Part shown: positions 1 to 9,092 of the stretch, piece after piece | How the letters are laid out: each line of letters starts with the position of its first letter | How positions within the stretch are numbered: the first letter of the stretch is position 1 | Source: Akkermansiaceae bacterium UBA5688 | GTDB taxonomy: Bacteria > Verrucomicrobiota > Verrucomicrobiia > Verrucomicrobiales > Akkermansiaceae | Assembly: GCA_002420315.1 (NCBI GenBank) | Contig: DIHU01000229.1 | Location: 1 to 33,610 of the forward strand | Direction of reading: 5' to 3' | DNA length: 33,610 nucleotides | The notes under the pieces: generated by a model | Told to the model about the DNA's origin: nothing | Databases searched by the model: none | The model's input: the letters and a program-made list of their open reading frames with translations, nothing else | Position numbers and translations under genes: made by a program

Positions 1-1217
1 TCATATTCGCTAGTATAAAAAGCCTTCATATTTGGCACCGCGTCGACAGTCTCACGTGAGAATTTTGCATTCACAAACATATCATCAGCATAAATAGCAC
101 AGGTCACCGGAACAGTATTCCGGCTCAGAACTTCCAAATCGTAAAGCTGAGGCCAATCCGATTTCTCCGCCAAAATATTGGCGGCTTCCTTCATGCCTTT
201 AAGCTCTGAGATTTCATCGAACATCCACGGAAAGATCATTTCTCCATAAAACAAGAAATCCTCATAATCATCAAAATGAGAGTAATTATGTTTCTGCACT
301 AGATCACATGCCCACCCACTCGCAGTTCCTTGCGCATAGATTGCCTCGTGTAGAATTGCAAAAATTGGATTGGTGTCAAAGCGAACCGTAGCCTGCAGTC
401 CTACCTTAAAGGCTTGACTAACAATCTCCTTATCACCCGCTTTCACAAAAGCTTCCTCGAGCAAAAAATGGATCTCCTCAGCCGTATAGGCGAACCCAAA
501 TTTCATCCCGAGAGTCTGCACTATCCGAGGCGAAATCCGGTCTCCATTCGGAAAGAGAACTTCATGTTCCTCTAAATATTTCGCCAGCTTGGTGAGGCGA
601 GCCTTATCCATCGGGAACTTCTTGAAATACTTTCGGTTCCTTTCTTCAACGAAAGGAAAGGTTCCCTCATAAATTTCCCGAGCCGTCCGATTGAGACCGG
701 GAACTCCACCAAAGATAAAGCACTCCTTCAGGCCTTCCGGGTGAAGGCTTAAATATGTCATTGTACACCACCCCCCGAAGCTTTGCCCAATTGTTGACCA
801 AGGCATTCCAGGACTCAATTTCGAGCGGATCAACTCGGCATCCCTTACGATGTTATCCTGCCGGAAGTGTGTAAGGTATTCCGCCTGTGCAGCGGCGTCA
901 CCTTCTAGGCCCAAAGTCTGGTGATCCACCGGAGTGCTCAGACCATTACCCCGGGTATCATACATCAGCACGCGATACTCGGTGAGAGCACGCTTCAACC
1001 AACCCGTCTTCTGAATCGGTATAGGAGCCCTAAATCCTGGGCCGCCTTGCAAAAAAACGAGGAAGGGTTTCTCCGAACTCTTTGGATCGAGATCACGAAC
1101 TTCGCGAACAAAGAGATCAATCTGCCTTCCTCTAGGATCAAGATAATCAAGAGGAGCTTCAAAAGCATGATCAATCAGCTCAAGGCCGGGAATCCGATAA
1201 GGGTCTGACGAATTCAT
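1..1217 (-). CDS. S33-family alpha/beta hydrolase, proline iminopeptidase-like (3' end outside window)
   Basis: About 405 codons are present and the frame is still open at base 1, so the C-terminus is missing. I translated it from the complement. It begins MNSSDPYRIPGLEL and has the S33 oxyanion-hole motif FLQGGPGF at residues 55-62, YDTRGNG at 86-92 and the nucleophile elbow GQSFGGW with Ser146. The segment just before the edge, with IYADDMFV and ending KAFYTSEY, matches the acid-residue region and the approach to the catalytic His, which lies outside the window. Families of this type release N-terminal proline or hydrolyse related small substrates. No signal peptide is evident, so it is probably cytoplasmic. 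Its ATG shares one base with the sulfatase stop (TAATG), which indicates translational coupling as third gene of the acetylesterase-sulfatase run. The exact substrate cannot be read from sequence. Confidence 0.88.
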   Translation of the reverse strand, partial: MNSSDPYRIPGLELIDHAFEAPLDYLDPRGRQIDLFVREVRDLDPKSSEKPFLVFLQGGPGFRAPIPIQKTGWLKRALTEYRVLMYDTRGNGLSTPVDHQTLGLEGDAAAQAEYLTHFRQDNIVRDAELIRSKLSPGMPWSTIGQSFGGWCTMTYLSLHPEGLKECFIFGGVPGLNRTAREIYEGTFPFVEERNRKYFKKFPMDKARLTKLAKYLEEHEVLFPNGDRISPRIVQTLGMKFGFAYTAEEIHFLLEEAFVKAGDKEIVSQAFKVGLQATVRFDTNPIFAILHEAIYAQGTASGWACDLVQKHNYSHFDDYEDFLFYGEMIFPWMFDEISELKGMKEAANILAEKSDWPQLYDLEVLSRNTVPVTCAIYADDMFVNAKFSRETVDAVPNMKAFYTSEY

Positions 1218-2599
1218 TAGTTTGATTTTTTTTTAGGAACAAAGGGCATCTTCGCTCCAGATTCCTTAAGCCATTTCGCCAATTCGTTCTTTAAATCAGC
1301 AGCCAATTTCAGCTTCGTCCCGGCGAGGTTCTTATTTTCGCCCTGATCTGCAACGACATCATAAAGCTCGATTGAATTATCATCATAGAAGTGAATGAGC
1401 TTGTAATTCCCGCGTCGCACCACTCCTCCCAATCGATTCCTCTTGTGAAAGGCATAGTTGGGATAATGAAAAAAAAGAGACTTCCTCTTCAGCCCCGCAT
1501 CCCCTCTCAAAATCGGGATCAAACTTTCCCCATCGAGTGGAATTCCCTTCTTCGGTTTCAATCCTACCACCTCAAGCAAAGTAGGGAAGGTATCCGTCGT
1601 GATGATAGGTATATTGGAACTCGAACCCGCCTTTACTTTTCCTGGCCAACGGATGACCCAAGGAACCCTGATTCCGCCTTCATAAAGATGCCCCTTGTTT
1701 GCCCTCAAAGGTCCATTTCCAAATAAAGAGCCATTATCGGAAGTGAAAATCACAATCGTATCCTCTGCCAAACCCAGGTCATCGAGCGATTTCAACACCC
1801 GTCCAATCGAACGGTCCATCCCCTCGATCATCGCAGAATAAGGCGCTTTTTCCACTGGGCGCTTTTTGTATTTCTCGATGAGATCTTCTGGTGCCTCGAT
1901 CGGGTAGTGAACCGAATAATTCCAAAACGTTAGGAAAAACGGCCCGTTCCTTTGCTTTTCAATAAAGTTGATGCATTCCGTCGCCAATCGATCAGGGAGG
2001 TATTCCCCTTCCGGTCCTTCTTTCAAAGTCGGAATCTTGTAGGGCGCAAAATACGTCGGGGGACCTCCCCGGTCGTAGCCGCCGATATTGACTTCAAAGC
2101 CCTGCGATTTCGGACGCAATCCAAGTTCGTATTTCTCACCAGCTTCGTTCTCACCTTTACGGTGGGACAAGTGCCACTTTCCCACAAAGCCAGTCGCATA
2201 ACCAACCTCGCTTTTCAAACGCTCCGCCAAAGTTTGCGCTTCTAACGGAAGATAGGTCAATTTTTTCGCTCCGGCCTGTGTCCGCCCCTCCGGCACCATG
2301 CCATCTTTAAACCCTGGTGCATGATTCGTGATTCCCAGTCTTGCCGGAGACACTCCGGTCATCATGGCTGCACGAGTCGGCGTGCACACCGGAGCCGCCG
2401 CATAGCCATGTGGAAAAACCATTCCCTGTTCCACTAAGCGATCAAGGTTTGGAGTATCCAAATGCTCATTCCCGTTAAAATGAACATCATACCACCCCAA
2501 ATCATCCGCCATAATCAGGAGGATATTGGGAGGCTTCTCCGCTTTCGAAACAAGCGTGGTACACAACAGGCCCAACAAGGTCAGTTTCAATTTCATCAT
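1217..2599 (-). CDS. Secreted type I sulfatase (formylglycine-dependent arylsulfatase family)
   Basis: This 460-residue protein hydrolyses sulfate esters, most likely on polysaccharides. It starts with a hydrophobic signal peptide (about 1-20), then NILLIMADDLG with metal ligands Asp32-Asp33. The formylglycine site is the Cys type, CTPTR, with Cys72 and Arg76, so an anaerobic sulfatase-maturating enzyme or FGE encoded elsewhere would be needed. GKWH (Lys141, His143), His231 and FTSDNG (Asp288, Asn289) complete the usual active site. Length is normal for the family. ATG-ATG lie in tandem at the start; the outer one is used here. It sits 12 nt downstream of the SASA acetylesterase and overlaps the S33 hydrolase by one base, so the three are probably one transcript. 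Sulfatase plus acetylesterase fits removal of side groups from a sulfated, acetylated (marine-type) glycan; the substrate is inferred only. Confidence 0.95.
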   Translation of the reverse strand: MMKLKLTLLGLLCTTLVSKAEKPPNILLIMADDLGWYDVHFNGNEHLDTPNLDRLVEQGMVFPHGYAAAPVCTPTRAAMMTGVSPARLGITNHAPGFKDGMVPEGRTQAGAKKLTYLPLEAQTLAERLKSEVGYATGFVGKWHLSHRKGENEAGEKYELGLRPKSQGFEVNIGGYDRGGPPTYFAPYKIPTLKEGPEGEYLPDRLATECINFIEKQRNGPFFLTFWNYSVHYPIEAPEDLIEKYKKRPVEKAPYSAMIEGMDRSIGRVLKSLDDLGLAEDTIVIFTSDNGSLFGNGPLRANKGHLYEGGIRVPWVIRWPGKVKAGSSSNIPIITTDTFPTLLEVVGLKPKKGIPLDGESLIPILRGDAGLKRKSLFFHYPNYAFHKRNRLGGVVRRGNYKLIHFYDDNSIELYDVVADQGENKNLAGTKLKLAADLKNELAKWLKESGAKMPFVPKKKSN

Positions 2600-2611
2600 C
2601 TCAATTTCTCG

Positions 2612-3784
2612 CTAGTTTTTCTGAACCTCCAACATCGCTTCAGCTAATGCTTTTCCAAATCTCACAAAAGTCTTCCCACTTCCAAGGTAGTGATACTCGG
2701 CATTCGATGAACATCGGTCCCAGGTCGCCTGTTCTTCGGCGGTCATTTCGCCATCACCAAAGTGATACTTAGCACACTCCTTTTGATAATCCTCCCGGAT
2801 CATCTCACCTCTTTCGAGGCGACGTTTCCACTCTCCCGTCATCCGCCTTTTCCAATAAATATCACTAAGCCCTAACTCATAAAAAGGTCCACTATCCACC
2901 GAAATGACATTCCCTCTATACTTAGCTTCCACCTTTGAATCATAGTTTTTCACCGCTTCAAACTGCGTTTTTCGGAAAGTCGTCACCGGCAATCCCTTAT
3001 CAAAACGACGGCTTTCGGGATCCGTCCCATAGACACCCAAGACTCCAACGATGAATGGGAGTTTGGGCGACTCAAGATCCCGTCTCACATCGACAATAAA
3101 GTGAATCATATTGTCCGTATATTGCGAGATGTGATGGCGATTACACATGTCATTCCATCCCTGGAACCAAACAAAGCCCGAAAGCTCGTATCCATCGCTT
3201 TCCTGGTATTCCGGCACCACTTTCCTGATACTTGCACCATCTTTGAGCGTCTCTTTGATGAACGCGATCATCTGACGGTAGTAATACCCAGTCGCTTCCT
3301 GTGTTGGAACCCTTCCCTTCTCTTTCTCCACCTCACTCGGTAAATAGGGACCGGCACCCGGCGGACGGAAATCAATCGCTAGCGACTTCCCACCCCAGGC
3401 CGCCTTGATGATCAAAACCGGCTCCTCCAATGAACGATCCATGTATAGTCCAAAGCCATACTCCGGCCCAATTCTCTCATCATCAAATCCATAGCCAACT
3501 TTTACCTTCCCATCCAGGGTTACTTGTTCGCCTCCACGATTCGTTCGACAAACCACCCAGCCATTGTGCGCCTCGACCGGTTCTCCATCAGCATCCAAAA
3601 TCTCCTCTAAAAGCGGAGCTGTCTTGGGATCATCTCCTATCGCTGCAAACGTTTTTTTGTGGGCCGAACCCTGCATATTTGACTGGCCTGCTAAAATGTA
3701 AACTTTGAGAGGGTGACCGATTACATTCACTTGTAGTAAAAAGGCTGACAGCCCAAATAAACTCAAAAAACGCCCTCGATTCAT
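2612..3784 (-). CDS. Exported SASA-domain carbohydrate acetylesterase (sialate O-acetylesterase-like)
   Basis: The protein is 390 residues from the ATG at 3784; an in-frame TTG two codons upstream (3790) is possible but less likely. A signal peptide (about 1-24) is followed by VYILAGQSNMQG, the SGNH/SASA nucleophile block with Ser35. FVWFQGWNDM is the family's WxQGxxD-type block, with Trp-Asn in place of the usual Glu-x pair, a variant I associate with PVC homologues. A C-terminal HYLGSGKTF segment supplies the likely catalytic His. Members remove O-acetyl groups from sialic acids or from plant and algal polysaccharides. It is the first gene of the run into the sulfatase and S33 hydrolase, pointing to a glycan-deacetylating role in the periplasm or outside the cell. 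Its 5' side faces prfB across about 220 nt in which I see no convincing promoter. Confidence 0.9.
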   Translation of the reverse strand: MNRGRFLSLFGLSAFLLQVNVIGHPLKVYILAGQSNMQGSAHKKTFAAIGDDPKTAPLLEEILDADGEPVEAHNGWVVCRTNRGGEQVTLDGKVKVGYGFDDERIGPEYGFGLYMDRSLEEPVLIIKAAWGGKSLAIDFRPPGAGPYLPSEVEKEKGRVPTQEATGYYYRQMIAFIKETLKDGASIRKVVPEYQESDGYELSGFVWFQGWNDMCNRHHISQYTDNMIHFIVDVRRDLESPKLPFIVGVLGVYGTDPESRRFDKGLPVTTFRKTQFEAVKNYDSKVEAKYRGNVISVDSGPFYELGLSDIYWKRRMTGEWKRRLERGEMIREDYQKECAKYHFGDGEMTAEEQATWDRCSSNAEYHYLGSGKTFVRFGKALAEAMLEVQKN

Positions 3785-4007
3785 CGTCAAAGAACCCTGA
3801 CTGATCTAACTCGGAAGACCAGAAAATCTAACATCGCTTATGCGTGGATTTTTAAAAAGTCTCTGCGCTTCCGAAAGGGCGCCCCAAAAAAATTGCCTAG
3901 AATTCAGCAATTCCACGGTCTTCTCCCGAAAACTTAGGGCAACCCTCGTCTCCCGGCCGACAATTCCATTGACCCCTGCATCGGTCTCCCATACCTCTCG
4001 CTTCCTC

Positions 4008-5124
4008 ATGGAAAACGAAAACGTCGCTGACCTCCTGGCGATCGACATCAGCTCGCTCGAGAGCCGCTTGTCGGAACTCAGGAGGTATCTTTGACATCCC
4101 GCTTTTAACCCAAAAGATCGAGGAACTTGAAGCCAAAGCCGCCAACCCAGACTTCTGGGACCGACAGGAGCAAGCTCGCGAAGTATTAGCTGAAACAAAA
4201 CTCAATAAGGACAAACTCGACCCTTTCCTTAAATTTGAGGAAGAATTTCAAAATCTCATCTCGGGTATCGAACTCGCTAAGGAATTTGATGATATCGATT
4301 CAGCTCGTGAAGCCCGATCCACTTTCGAGAAGCTTGGGAAAGAATTGGAGTCCTTCGAGCTTATCACTCTCCTCGACTCACCTTCCGACCCAAAAAACGC
4401 CTACATGACAGTCCAAGCCGGAGCAGGTGGTACCGAGGCCTGCGACTGGGCCGGTATGCTTTACCGAATGTACAATCGTTGGTCAGAACAAAAAGACTTT
4501 AAGATTACCGTCACTGATTATCAGGACGGTGAGGAAGCCGGAATTTCTTCTGCCTCTCTCAAAATTGAAGGCCCTTACGCCTATGGTTACCTCAAAGCCG
4601 AACGTGGCGTTCACCGTCTCGTTCGTATCTCACCCTTTGACTCAGCTGGCAAACGACACACCTCTTTCGCTTCTATTGATGTCACACCTGAAATCGATGA
4701 CACCATCGAAATCGATATTCCCGATTCCGATGTCGAGATATCCACAGCCCGATCCGGCGGTAAGGGTGGCCAAAACGTCAACAAGGTTGAGACCGCGGTC
4801 ATCATGAAACACCTCCCGACCGGAATTGTGATTCGTTCCACCCAGGAACGCTCCCAGCTCCGCAACCGCGAAGTCGCTTGGGAAACCCTACGAGCCAAAC
4901 TTTACCAGATTGAAGAAGATAAGCAAAAAGCCGAAGCCGACCGCGCTTATTCCGATAAAGGAGAAATCGGCTGGGGTAGCCAAATTCGTTCCTATGTTTT
5001 CCAGCCCTACCAGATGGTAAAGGACCTCCGCACAGGCGAAGAAACTGGCAACATTCAAAATGTCATGGATGGAGCCATTGACCCATTCATTGAAGCCATG
5101 CTCCGTGGCCAAAAACGCGCTTGA
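4008..5124 (+). CDS. prfB: Peptide chain release factor 2, made by programmed +1 frameshift
   Basis: RF2 recognises UAA and UGA stop codons and triggers peptidyl-tRNA hydrolysis. Frame 1 runs 28 codons from ATG 4008 to a TGA at 4092-4094. Skipping T4092 continues with GAC at 4093 for 343 more codons to the stop at 5122-5124, giving 371 residues, the usual RF2 size. The second part carries VQAGAGGTEACDWA, the RF2 stop-recognition tripeptide SPF in VRISPFDSAGKRH, and the catalytic GGQ in SGGKGGQNVNK. A caller that ignores the shift would report only the piece beginning at ATG 4345, losing the N-terminal coiled-coil domain. The frameshift is autoregulatory: low RF2 slows termination at the TGA and favours shifting. 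The gene is monocistronic, between a divergent acetylesterase and a convergent lactonase-like gene. Promoter not identified. Confidence 0.97.
4080..4095 (+). promoter_or_regulatory. prfB: prfB +1 programmed frameshift site
   Basis: The sequence AGGAGGTATCTTTGAC contains an internal Shine-Dalgarno (AGGAGG, 4080-4085), the slippery CTT codon (4089-4091) and the in-frame TGA (4092-4094) followed by C. Spacing equals the well-studied E. coli site, AGGGGGTATCTTTGAC; only one base differs, and here the internal SD is the perfect anti-SD complement. CTT-decoding tRNA-Leu slips onto TTT and reading resumes at GAC. Confidence 0.97.
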
Positions 5125-5211
5125 GTTTCTGCAATAAGGAATACCTTCTCGATCATCCGGATAAGACCCGAATCACGTAGCCTCATAGCGCCAATTTCTA
5201 AAGGGTCAAAT

Positions 5212-6303
5212 TCACCGTGCGAAATTAATACACATCGCCTTAGGCACCTCTGCACTTTTGCCGCTGAAAGAAATCCTCCCTGTTTTCTTATCAATCCGAT
5301 GGCTGGTAACCTCGTTGGACTTCTGCCCAGCCACAAGGAGCCAATCACCTGATGGCGATAGATTAATATTACGAGGAATCCAAACCGCGGCCGGAGTCGT
5401 TTCGAGATGTTTTAACGACCCATCCTGAGCGACAGACAAGACACTTAAGGAATCCCGACCCTCTTCGGTTAGATCACGATTTGCGGTATAAATAAACTTA
5501 CCATCTTCCGAAACCCTTATTTCGGAGCAGCTCATGTTCGCTATTTTCGTATTCGACGGAAAAACGCTAACCGTATTCTTCATTGTCAAAATACCACCAT
5601 TCGTATCACGGGAAAATCCTGTCACAGTCAAAGTAAGCTCATTAAGAACATAGGCATGAGAACCATCTTTCCCAAACTTCATATGACGGGGACCAGAACC
5701 CGGAATTAATTTAAACCCACCCTTATCAGTTAACTTCCCATTTGTATCGAAAGCATAAAACTTCACCTGATCAATTCCAAGATCCGGAGCATAGGCGAAC
5801 TTATTATCAGGCCCGGCATAAATTGAGTGCGCATGCGGCCCCTCCTGTCGTTGCTTGTTCACGCTCGATCCCTTGTGCTGCATCAGTGATGCCACGGCGC
5901 CAATCTTCCCTCCTTCAATTGAAAAAGACACGACCTTCCCACCACCATAATCCGCTCCAAAGAGAACTTTTTCATTCGCGTCGATACTGACATGGCAAAG
6001 TCCTCGGCCATCATAAGACTGACTCGATACCTCGGTAAACTTGTCGTCATCAATCGAATAAGCCGAAACCGCCCCTTTCCCATCCTTTTTGGAAGTCGAA
6101 AAAATAACACTTCCTTCCTTGTTCACCTCTTGAAAGCCCATGTTCTGGCCCTTCACCACATGTTTGCGGTTCGAAAGAGCTCCCGTTTTCTCATCCAATT
6201 CCAAAGTATAGATTCCATCCGCTCCCGTCCCCACATAAACGACGGTGCTCTGAGCCTGAAGAGCTCCGACGAGGGCTACCGCCGCGCAAATAATTTGTTT
6301 CAT
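5212..6303 (-). CDS. Exported lactonase family protein (6-phosphogluconolactonase-like beta-propeller)
   Basis: The protein has 363 residues from ATG 6303. A GTG eight codons upstream (6327) is in frame, but the ATG gives a clean signal peptide (MKQIICAAVALVGALQAQS) and is preferred. The rest is a seven-bladed propeller of the Pgl/lactonase family (PF10282-like): YVGTGADGIYTLELDEKTG near the start, then GPHAHSIYAGPD, YAPDLGIDQVKFYAFD, GPRHMKFGKDGSHAYVLNEL and IPRNINLSPSGDWLLVAGQ. Family members hydrolyse 6-phosphogluconolactone in the cytoplasm or open other lactones, but exported PVC copies have no settled substrate. It is transcribed away from ppc across 80 nt and converges on prfB with an 87-nt gap holding no clear terminator. 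Lactonase fold is solid; the reaction is inference. Confidence 0.85.
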   Translation of the reverse strand: MKQIICAAVALVGALQAQSTVVYVGTGADGIYTLELDEKTGALSNRKHVVKGQNMGFQEVNKEGSVIFSTSKKDGKGAVSAYSIDDDKFTEVSSQSYDGRGLCHVSIDANEKVLFGADYGGGKVVSFSIEGGKIGAVASLMQHKGSSVNKQRQEGPHAHSIYAGPDNKFAYAPDLGIDQVKFYAFDTNGKLTDKGGFKLIPGSGPRHMKFGKDGSHAYVLNELTLTVTGFSRDTNGGILTMKNTVSVFPSNTKIANMSCSEIRVSEDGKFIYTANRDLTEEGRDSLSVLSVAQDGSLKHLETTPAAVWIPRNINLSPSGDWLLVAGQKSNEVTSHRIDKKTGRISFSGKSAEVPKAMCINFAR

Positions 6304-6326
6304 GCCTTTGATTAGCAGACCAATCA

Positions 6327-6383
6327 CCGACCTAAAAGACAGATCCTTGCCAGCCCCTCAAAATCTGAGCATTCTTAGGTCGG
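6327..6383 (+). repeat. 9-bp perfect inverted repeat ending at the ppc start codon
   Basis: CCGACCTAA (6327-6335) and TTAGGTCGG (6375-6383) are exact reverse complements separated by 39 nt. The right arm contains the only Shine-Dalgarno-like bases (AGG) for ppc and touches its ATG at 6384. The repeat fills most of the 80-nt divergent gap between the lactonase gene and ppc. It could be a leader hairpin masking the ribosome site, or a spaced operator on DNA. Confidence 0.6.
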
Positions 6384-9092
6384 ATGCCTGACAATATTAA
6401 GAATGACCGATATTTCGCGGAGGGATTTCGCGAACTCGATGAAAGCCTGGCCGAAACTACGTCCATGCTGGCCGAGGCCCTCCCGCTTGATGCTGCTCTC
6501 CGCTCGCTTGTCCCTTGGCAAGAAGGAAAACCATTCCCTAAAAAAATCCCCTCCGGAGCTGAACGTGAAGGAGCCCAACTCCTCTCTATTTGCTTCGAAC
6601 TTCTTAACATCGTCGAAGAGCGTGTCGCCTGGAAATTCCGCAGCGCCCGCCGCACTTCCCACGGGGCCGATGCTATTAAAGGACTTTGGCCCTCTGTCAT
6701 CAAGCGACTCTCCGAAGCTGGACTAACCGAGCAAGAAGTCATTACCACCCTTAAGAAAGTCCAGGTCGAACCAGTCCTAACTGCCCATCCAACCGAGGCA
6801 AAACGACCCTCCGTTCGCGTTCGCCATAAAGCCATTTATGAGGAGCTCCGTAGTTATGAGTCCGCAAAGAACGATCCTCATTACGGTCGCCGCGTCGCCG
6901 ATTCCCTCCGCGCCGAGCTCCAAACGCTTTGGTATACTGGAGAAATTTTTGTGCAACGTCCGGCAGTTCAAGAAGAACTTCGAAATGCTCTTCCTTATCT
7001 GAGTGAAACCTTTCCCGAGGTCGTAATCCGGCTCGACCGTTCTCTCGAACTCGCTTGGCAAGATGCCGGCTGGAATATCGAAAACCTCCGCAAGGAGAAT
7101 GCCTATCCAAAACTCCGCTTCTCTAACTGGATTGGTGGCGACCGCGACGGACACCCTTTTGTCACCCCAGAAGTAACCAAGAGCACTCTCGCCGAACTTC
7201 ACGAAAACGCTGTTTGTATGCACCAGCGACACCTTATCAAAGTCGCCGACAAACTCACATTAGCGCCTCCATTTACTAAAGTTCCTTCGCGTTTAAAAGA
7301 AGCTATCCAAACCTATATCAAGGAACTTGGAGATGCTGGAAGTAGAATCGCCCACCGTTACCGCGTCGAACCTTGGCAAACTTTCATTCGCCTTTTAGTC
7401 GAACGATTTGAACAAGGAAAATACGAGACCAGCGCCGAATATCTCTCCGATCTCAATCTTGCACACGAAAGCCTCTGCGAAGCGAAAGCTTCGATGACCG
7501 CACACGAGTGGATTTTTCCACTTATTCGGCTTGCTGAAATTTTCGGACTTCATCTCGCTTCGCTCGATGTTCGCAACAACTCGGAAGCCCACGATGCCGC
7601 CGCCGCCCAACTCTTCGCAAAAGTCGGGATTCCTGATGGCGAAAACTTCCCCACTTGGACCGAAGAAAAACGCCGCCAATTCCTTGTCGCAGAACTCTCG
7701 AACCCGAGACCATTTCTTACTCGCTACGAAGAAGCTGGCGATGATGCGGATAATATCCTCGCCTACTTCCGTCTCCTAGCGACCCACTTACGCAAGCGCG
7801 GGCCCGCTTGCCTCGGGCAACTCATTATCAGTATGACGCGTTCCGTATCTGACATCCTTCTCGTACAGCTTCTCTGCCGCGAGGCCGGACTTGCCAAATT
7901 ACATTCAAACGGAAAATGGCGCTCTCGCCTCCCGGTCAGTCCACTCTTCGAAACTGGCGAAGATCTAGCAGCAGCTAATACCATTCTAGCAGAATACCTG
8001 GCCATCATGGGGCCACATCCATCCGGAATACAGCCCGCCATGGTCGGCTATTCCGACTCCAACAAAGACGCAGGTGTATTCGCATCCCAATGGGGTATTT
8101 TTAAAGGCCAGGAAGCCATGACCGCCGCCTGTCGAGCAGAAGGCGTCGTCCCACAATTTTTTCACGGCCGCGGCGGCACCATTGGTCGCGGAGCAGGCCC
8201 CACTCGTTGGTTTCTGCGAGCCCTTCCTGATGGAGCCCTCGCTGGCCCGGTCCGCATCACTGAACAAGGCGAAGTCCTCCCACGAAAATACGGTCACGAG
8301 GGTAACGCTCATTTCCATCTCGAACTCCTTACCGCAGGTGTCACTCGTGTCGTTGGACTAAGAAACGAAAGAGCTAACCCTGTCGAACAGTGCCGCCAAA
8401 GTCTCGACGCCCTCTCGGCCGAATCAGACAAAGCTTATCGTAAACTGCTCGACGCCGATGACTTCATCAGCTTCTACCGTAGCGCTACTCCCATTGACGC
8501 TTTAGAAACCGGTGTCTTTGGATCCCGGCCCTCACGGCGCACTGGCAAGAAGGCTTCTCTCAAGGATCTCCGTGCTATCCCATGGGTTTTTTCTTGGACA
8601 CAAGCCCGTTTCTACCTACCCGGCTGGTATGGTGTCGGTTCCGGTCTAGAAGCTATCGGCGAAGAATCCTACTTGAAGATCAAGGATAACCTCCCAAAGT
8701 TCGATTTCCTTCGCTATGTCTTCACCAACATTGAATCCTCTCTCGCCTCGGCAAATCCCGAGATGATGAAGCAATACGCCGAACTCTGCCCCGACGCAAA
8801 TCTTCGAAAACGCCTTATTGACCAAATCCTCACTGAATACGAGAAGACGTCTAGATTAGTGCATAAACTTTTTGGCCGCGAATTTGATTCCCGCCGCCCG
8901 CGCATGGAAAAAACCCTCGCGGTTCGGGAGGGTCCATTAAAGGTCCTTCACGAGCAACAAATTTCCCTCATCAAACGTTGGCGCGAGGCCGGGAGCCCAA
9001 TCGAAACACAAGATGGCCGATTCAATCGCGATTTTCTTGCCCTACAATTGACGATCAACGCAATATCATCAGGTCTCCGCGAAACCGGCTAA
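6384..9092 (+). CDS. ppc: Phosphoenolpyruvate carboxylase
   Basis: The 902-residue cytoplasmic enzyme converts PEP and bicarbonate to oxaloacetate, refilling the TCA cycle. All diagnostic blocks are present: VLTAHPTEAKRPSV with catalytic His135, FSNWIGGDRDGHPFVT, GYSDSNKDAG with Lys561, FHGRGGTIGRGAGPTR with Arg596 in the mobile loop, and a C-terminus ending LTINAISSGLRETG, close to the canonical ...NTG end that takes part in inhibitor (Asp/malate) binding in other PEPCs. Length is typical of the bacterial type. ATG 6384 follows a weak AGG, itself inside the inverted repeat just upstream. It is transcribed singly. Its TAA (9090-9092) is immediately followed by the stop complement of the WD40 gene on the other strand, leaving no spacer. 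Confidence 0.97.
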   Translation: MPDNIKNDRYFAEGFRELDESLAETTSMLAEALPLDAALRSLVPWQEGKPFPKKIPSGAEREGAQLLSICFELLNIVEERVAWKFRSARRTSHGADAIKGLWPSVIKRLSEAGLTEQEVITTLKKVQVEPVLTAHPTEAKRPSVRVRHKAIYEELRSYESAKNDPHYGRRVADSLRAELQTLWYTGEIFVQRPAVQEELRNALPYLSETFPEVVIRLDRSLELAWQDAGWNIENLRKENAYPKLRFSNWIGGDRDGHPFVTPEVTKSTLAELHENAVCMHQRHLIKVADKLTLAPPFTKVPSRLKEAIQTYIKELGDAGSRIAHRYRVEPWQTFIRLLVERFEQGKYETSAEYLSDLNLAHESLCEAKASMTAHEWIFPLIRLAEIFGLHLASLDVRNNSEAHDAAAAQLFAKVGIPDGENFPTWTEEKRRQFLVAELSNPRPFLTRYEEAGDDADNILAYFRLLATHLRKRGPACLGQLIISMTRSVSDILLVQLLCREAGLAKLHSNGKWRSRLPVSPLFETGEDLAAANTILAEYLAIMGPHPSGIQPAMVGYSDSNKDAGVFASQWGIFKGQEAMTAACRAEGVVPQFFHGRGGTIGRGAGPTRWFLRALPDGALAGPVRITEQGEVLPRKYGHEGNAHFHLELLTAGVTRVVGLRNERANPVEQCRQSLDALSAESDKAYRKLLDADDFISFYRSATPIDALETGVFGSRPSRRTGKKASLKDLRAIPWVFSWTQARFYLPGWYGVGSGLEAIGEESYLKIKDNLPKFDFLRYVFTNIESSLASANPEMMKQYAELCPDANLRKRLIDQILTEYEKTSRLVHKLFGREFDSRRPRMEKTLAVREGPLKVLHEQQISLIKRWREAGSPIETQDGRFNRDFLALQLTINAISSGLRETG

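Noticed and set aside
921..1208. A 95-codon plus-strand frame near the left end
   Set aside because: It is antisense to the S33 hydrolase, whose catalytic motifs are clear on the minus strand.
3785..4007. Promoter pair in the acetylesterase/prfB gap
   Set aside because: TTGACC near 3969 has no matching -10 at the right distance, and GGGCGCCC with a following A-run fits no known element well enough.
3806..4214. Minus-strand open frames of 105-130 codons opposite the prfB start
   Set aside because: They lie antisense to the prfB leader and frameshift region, have no recognisable domain, and the plus-strand reading is certain.
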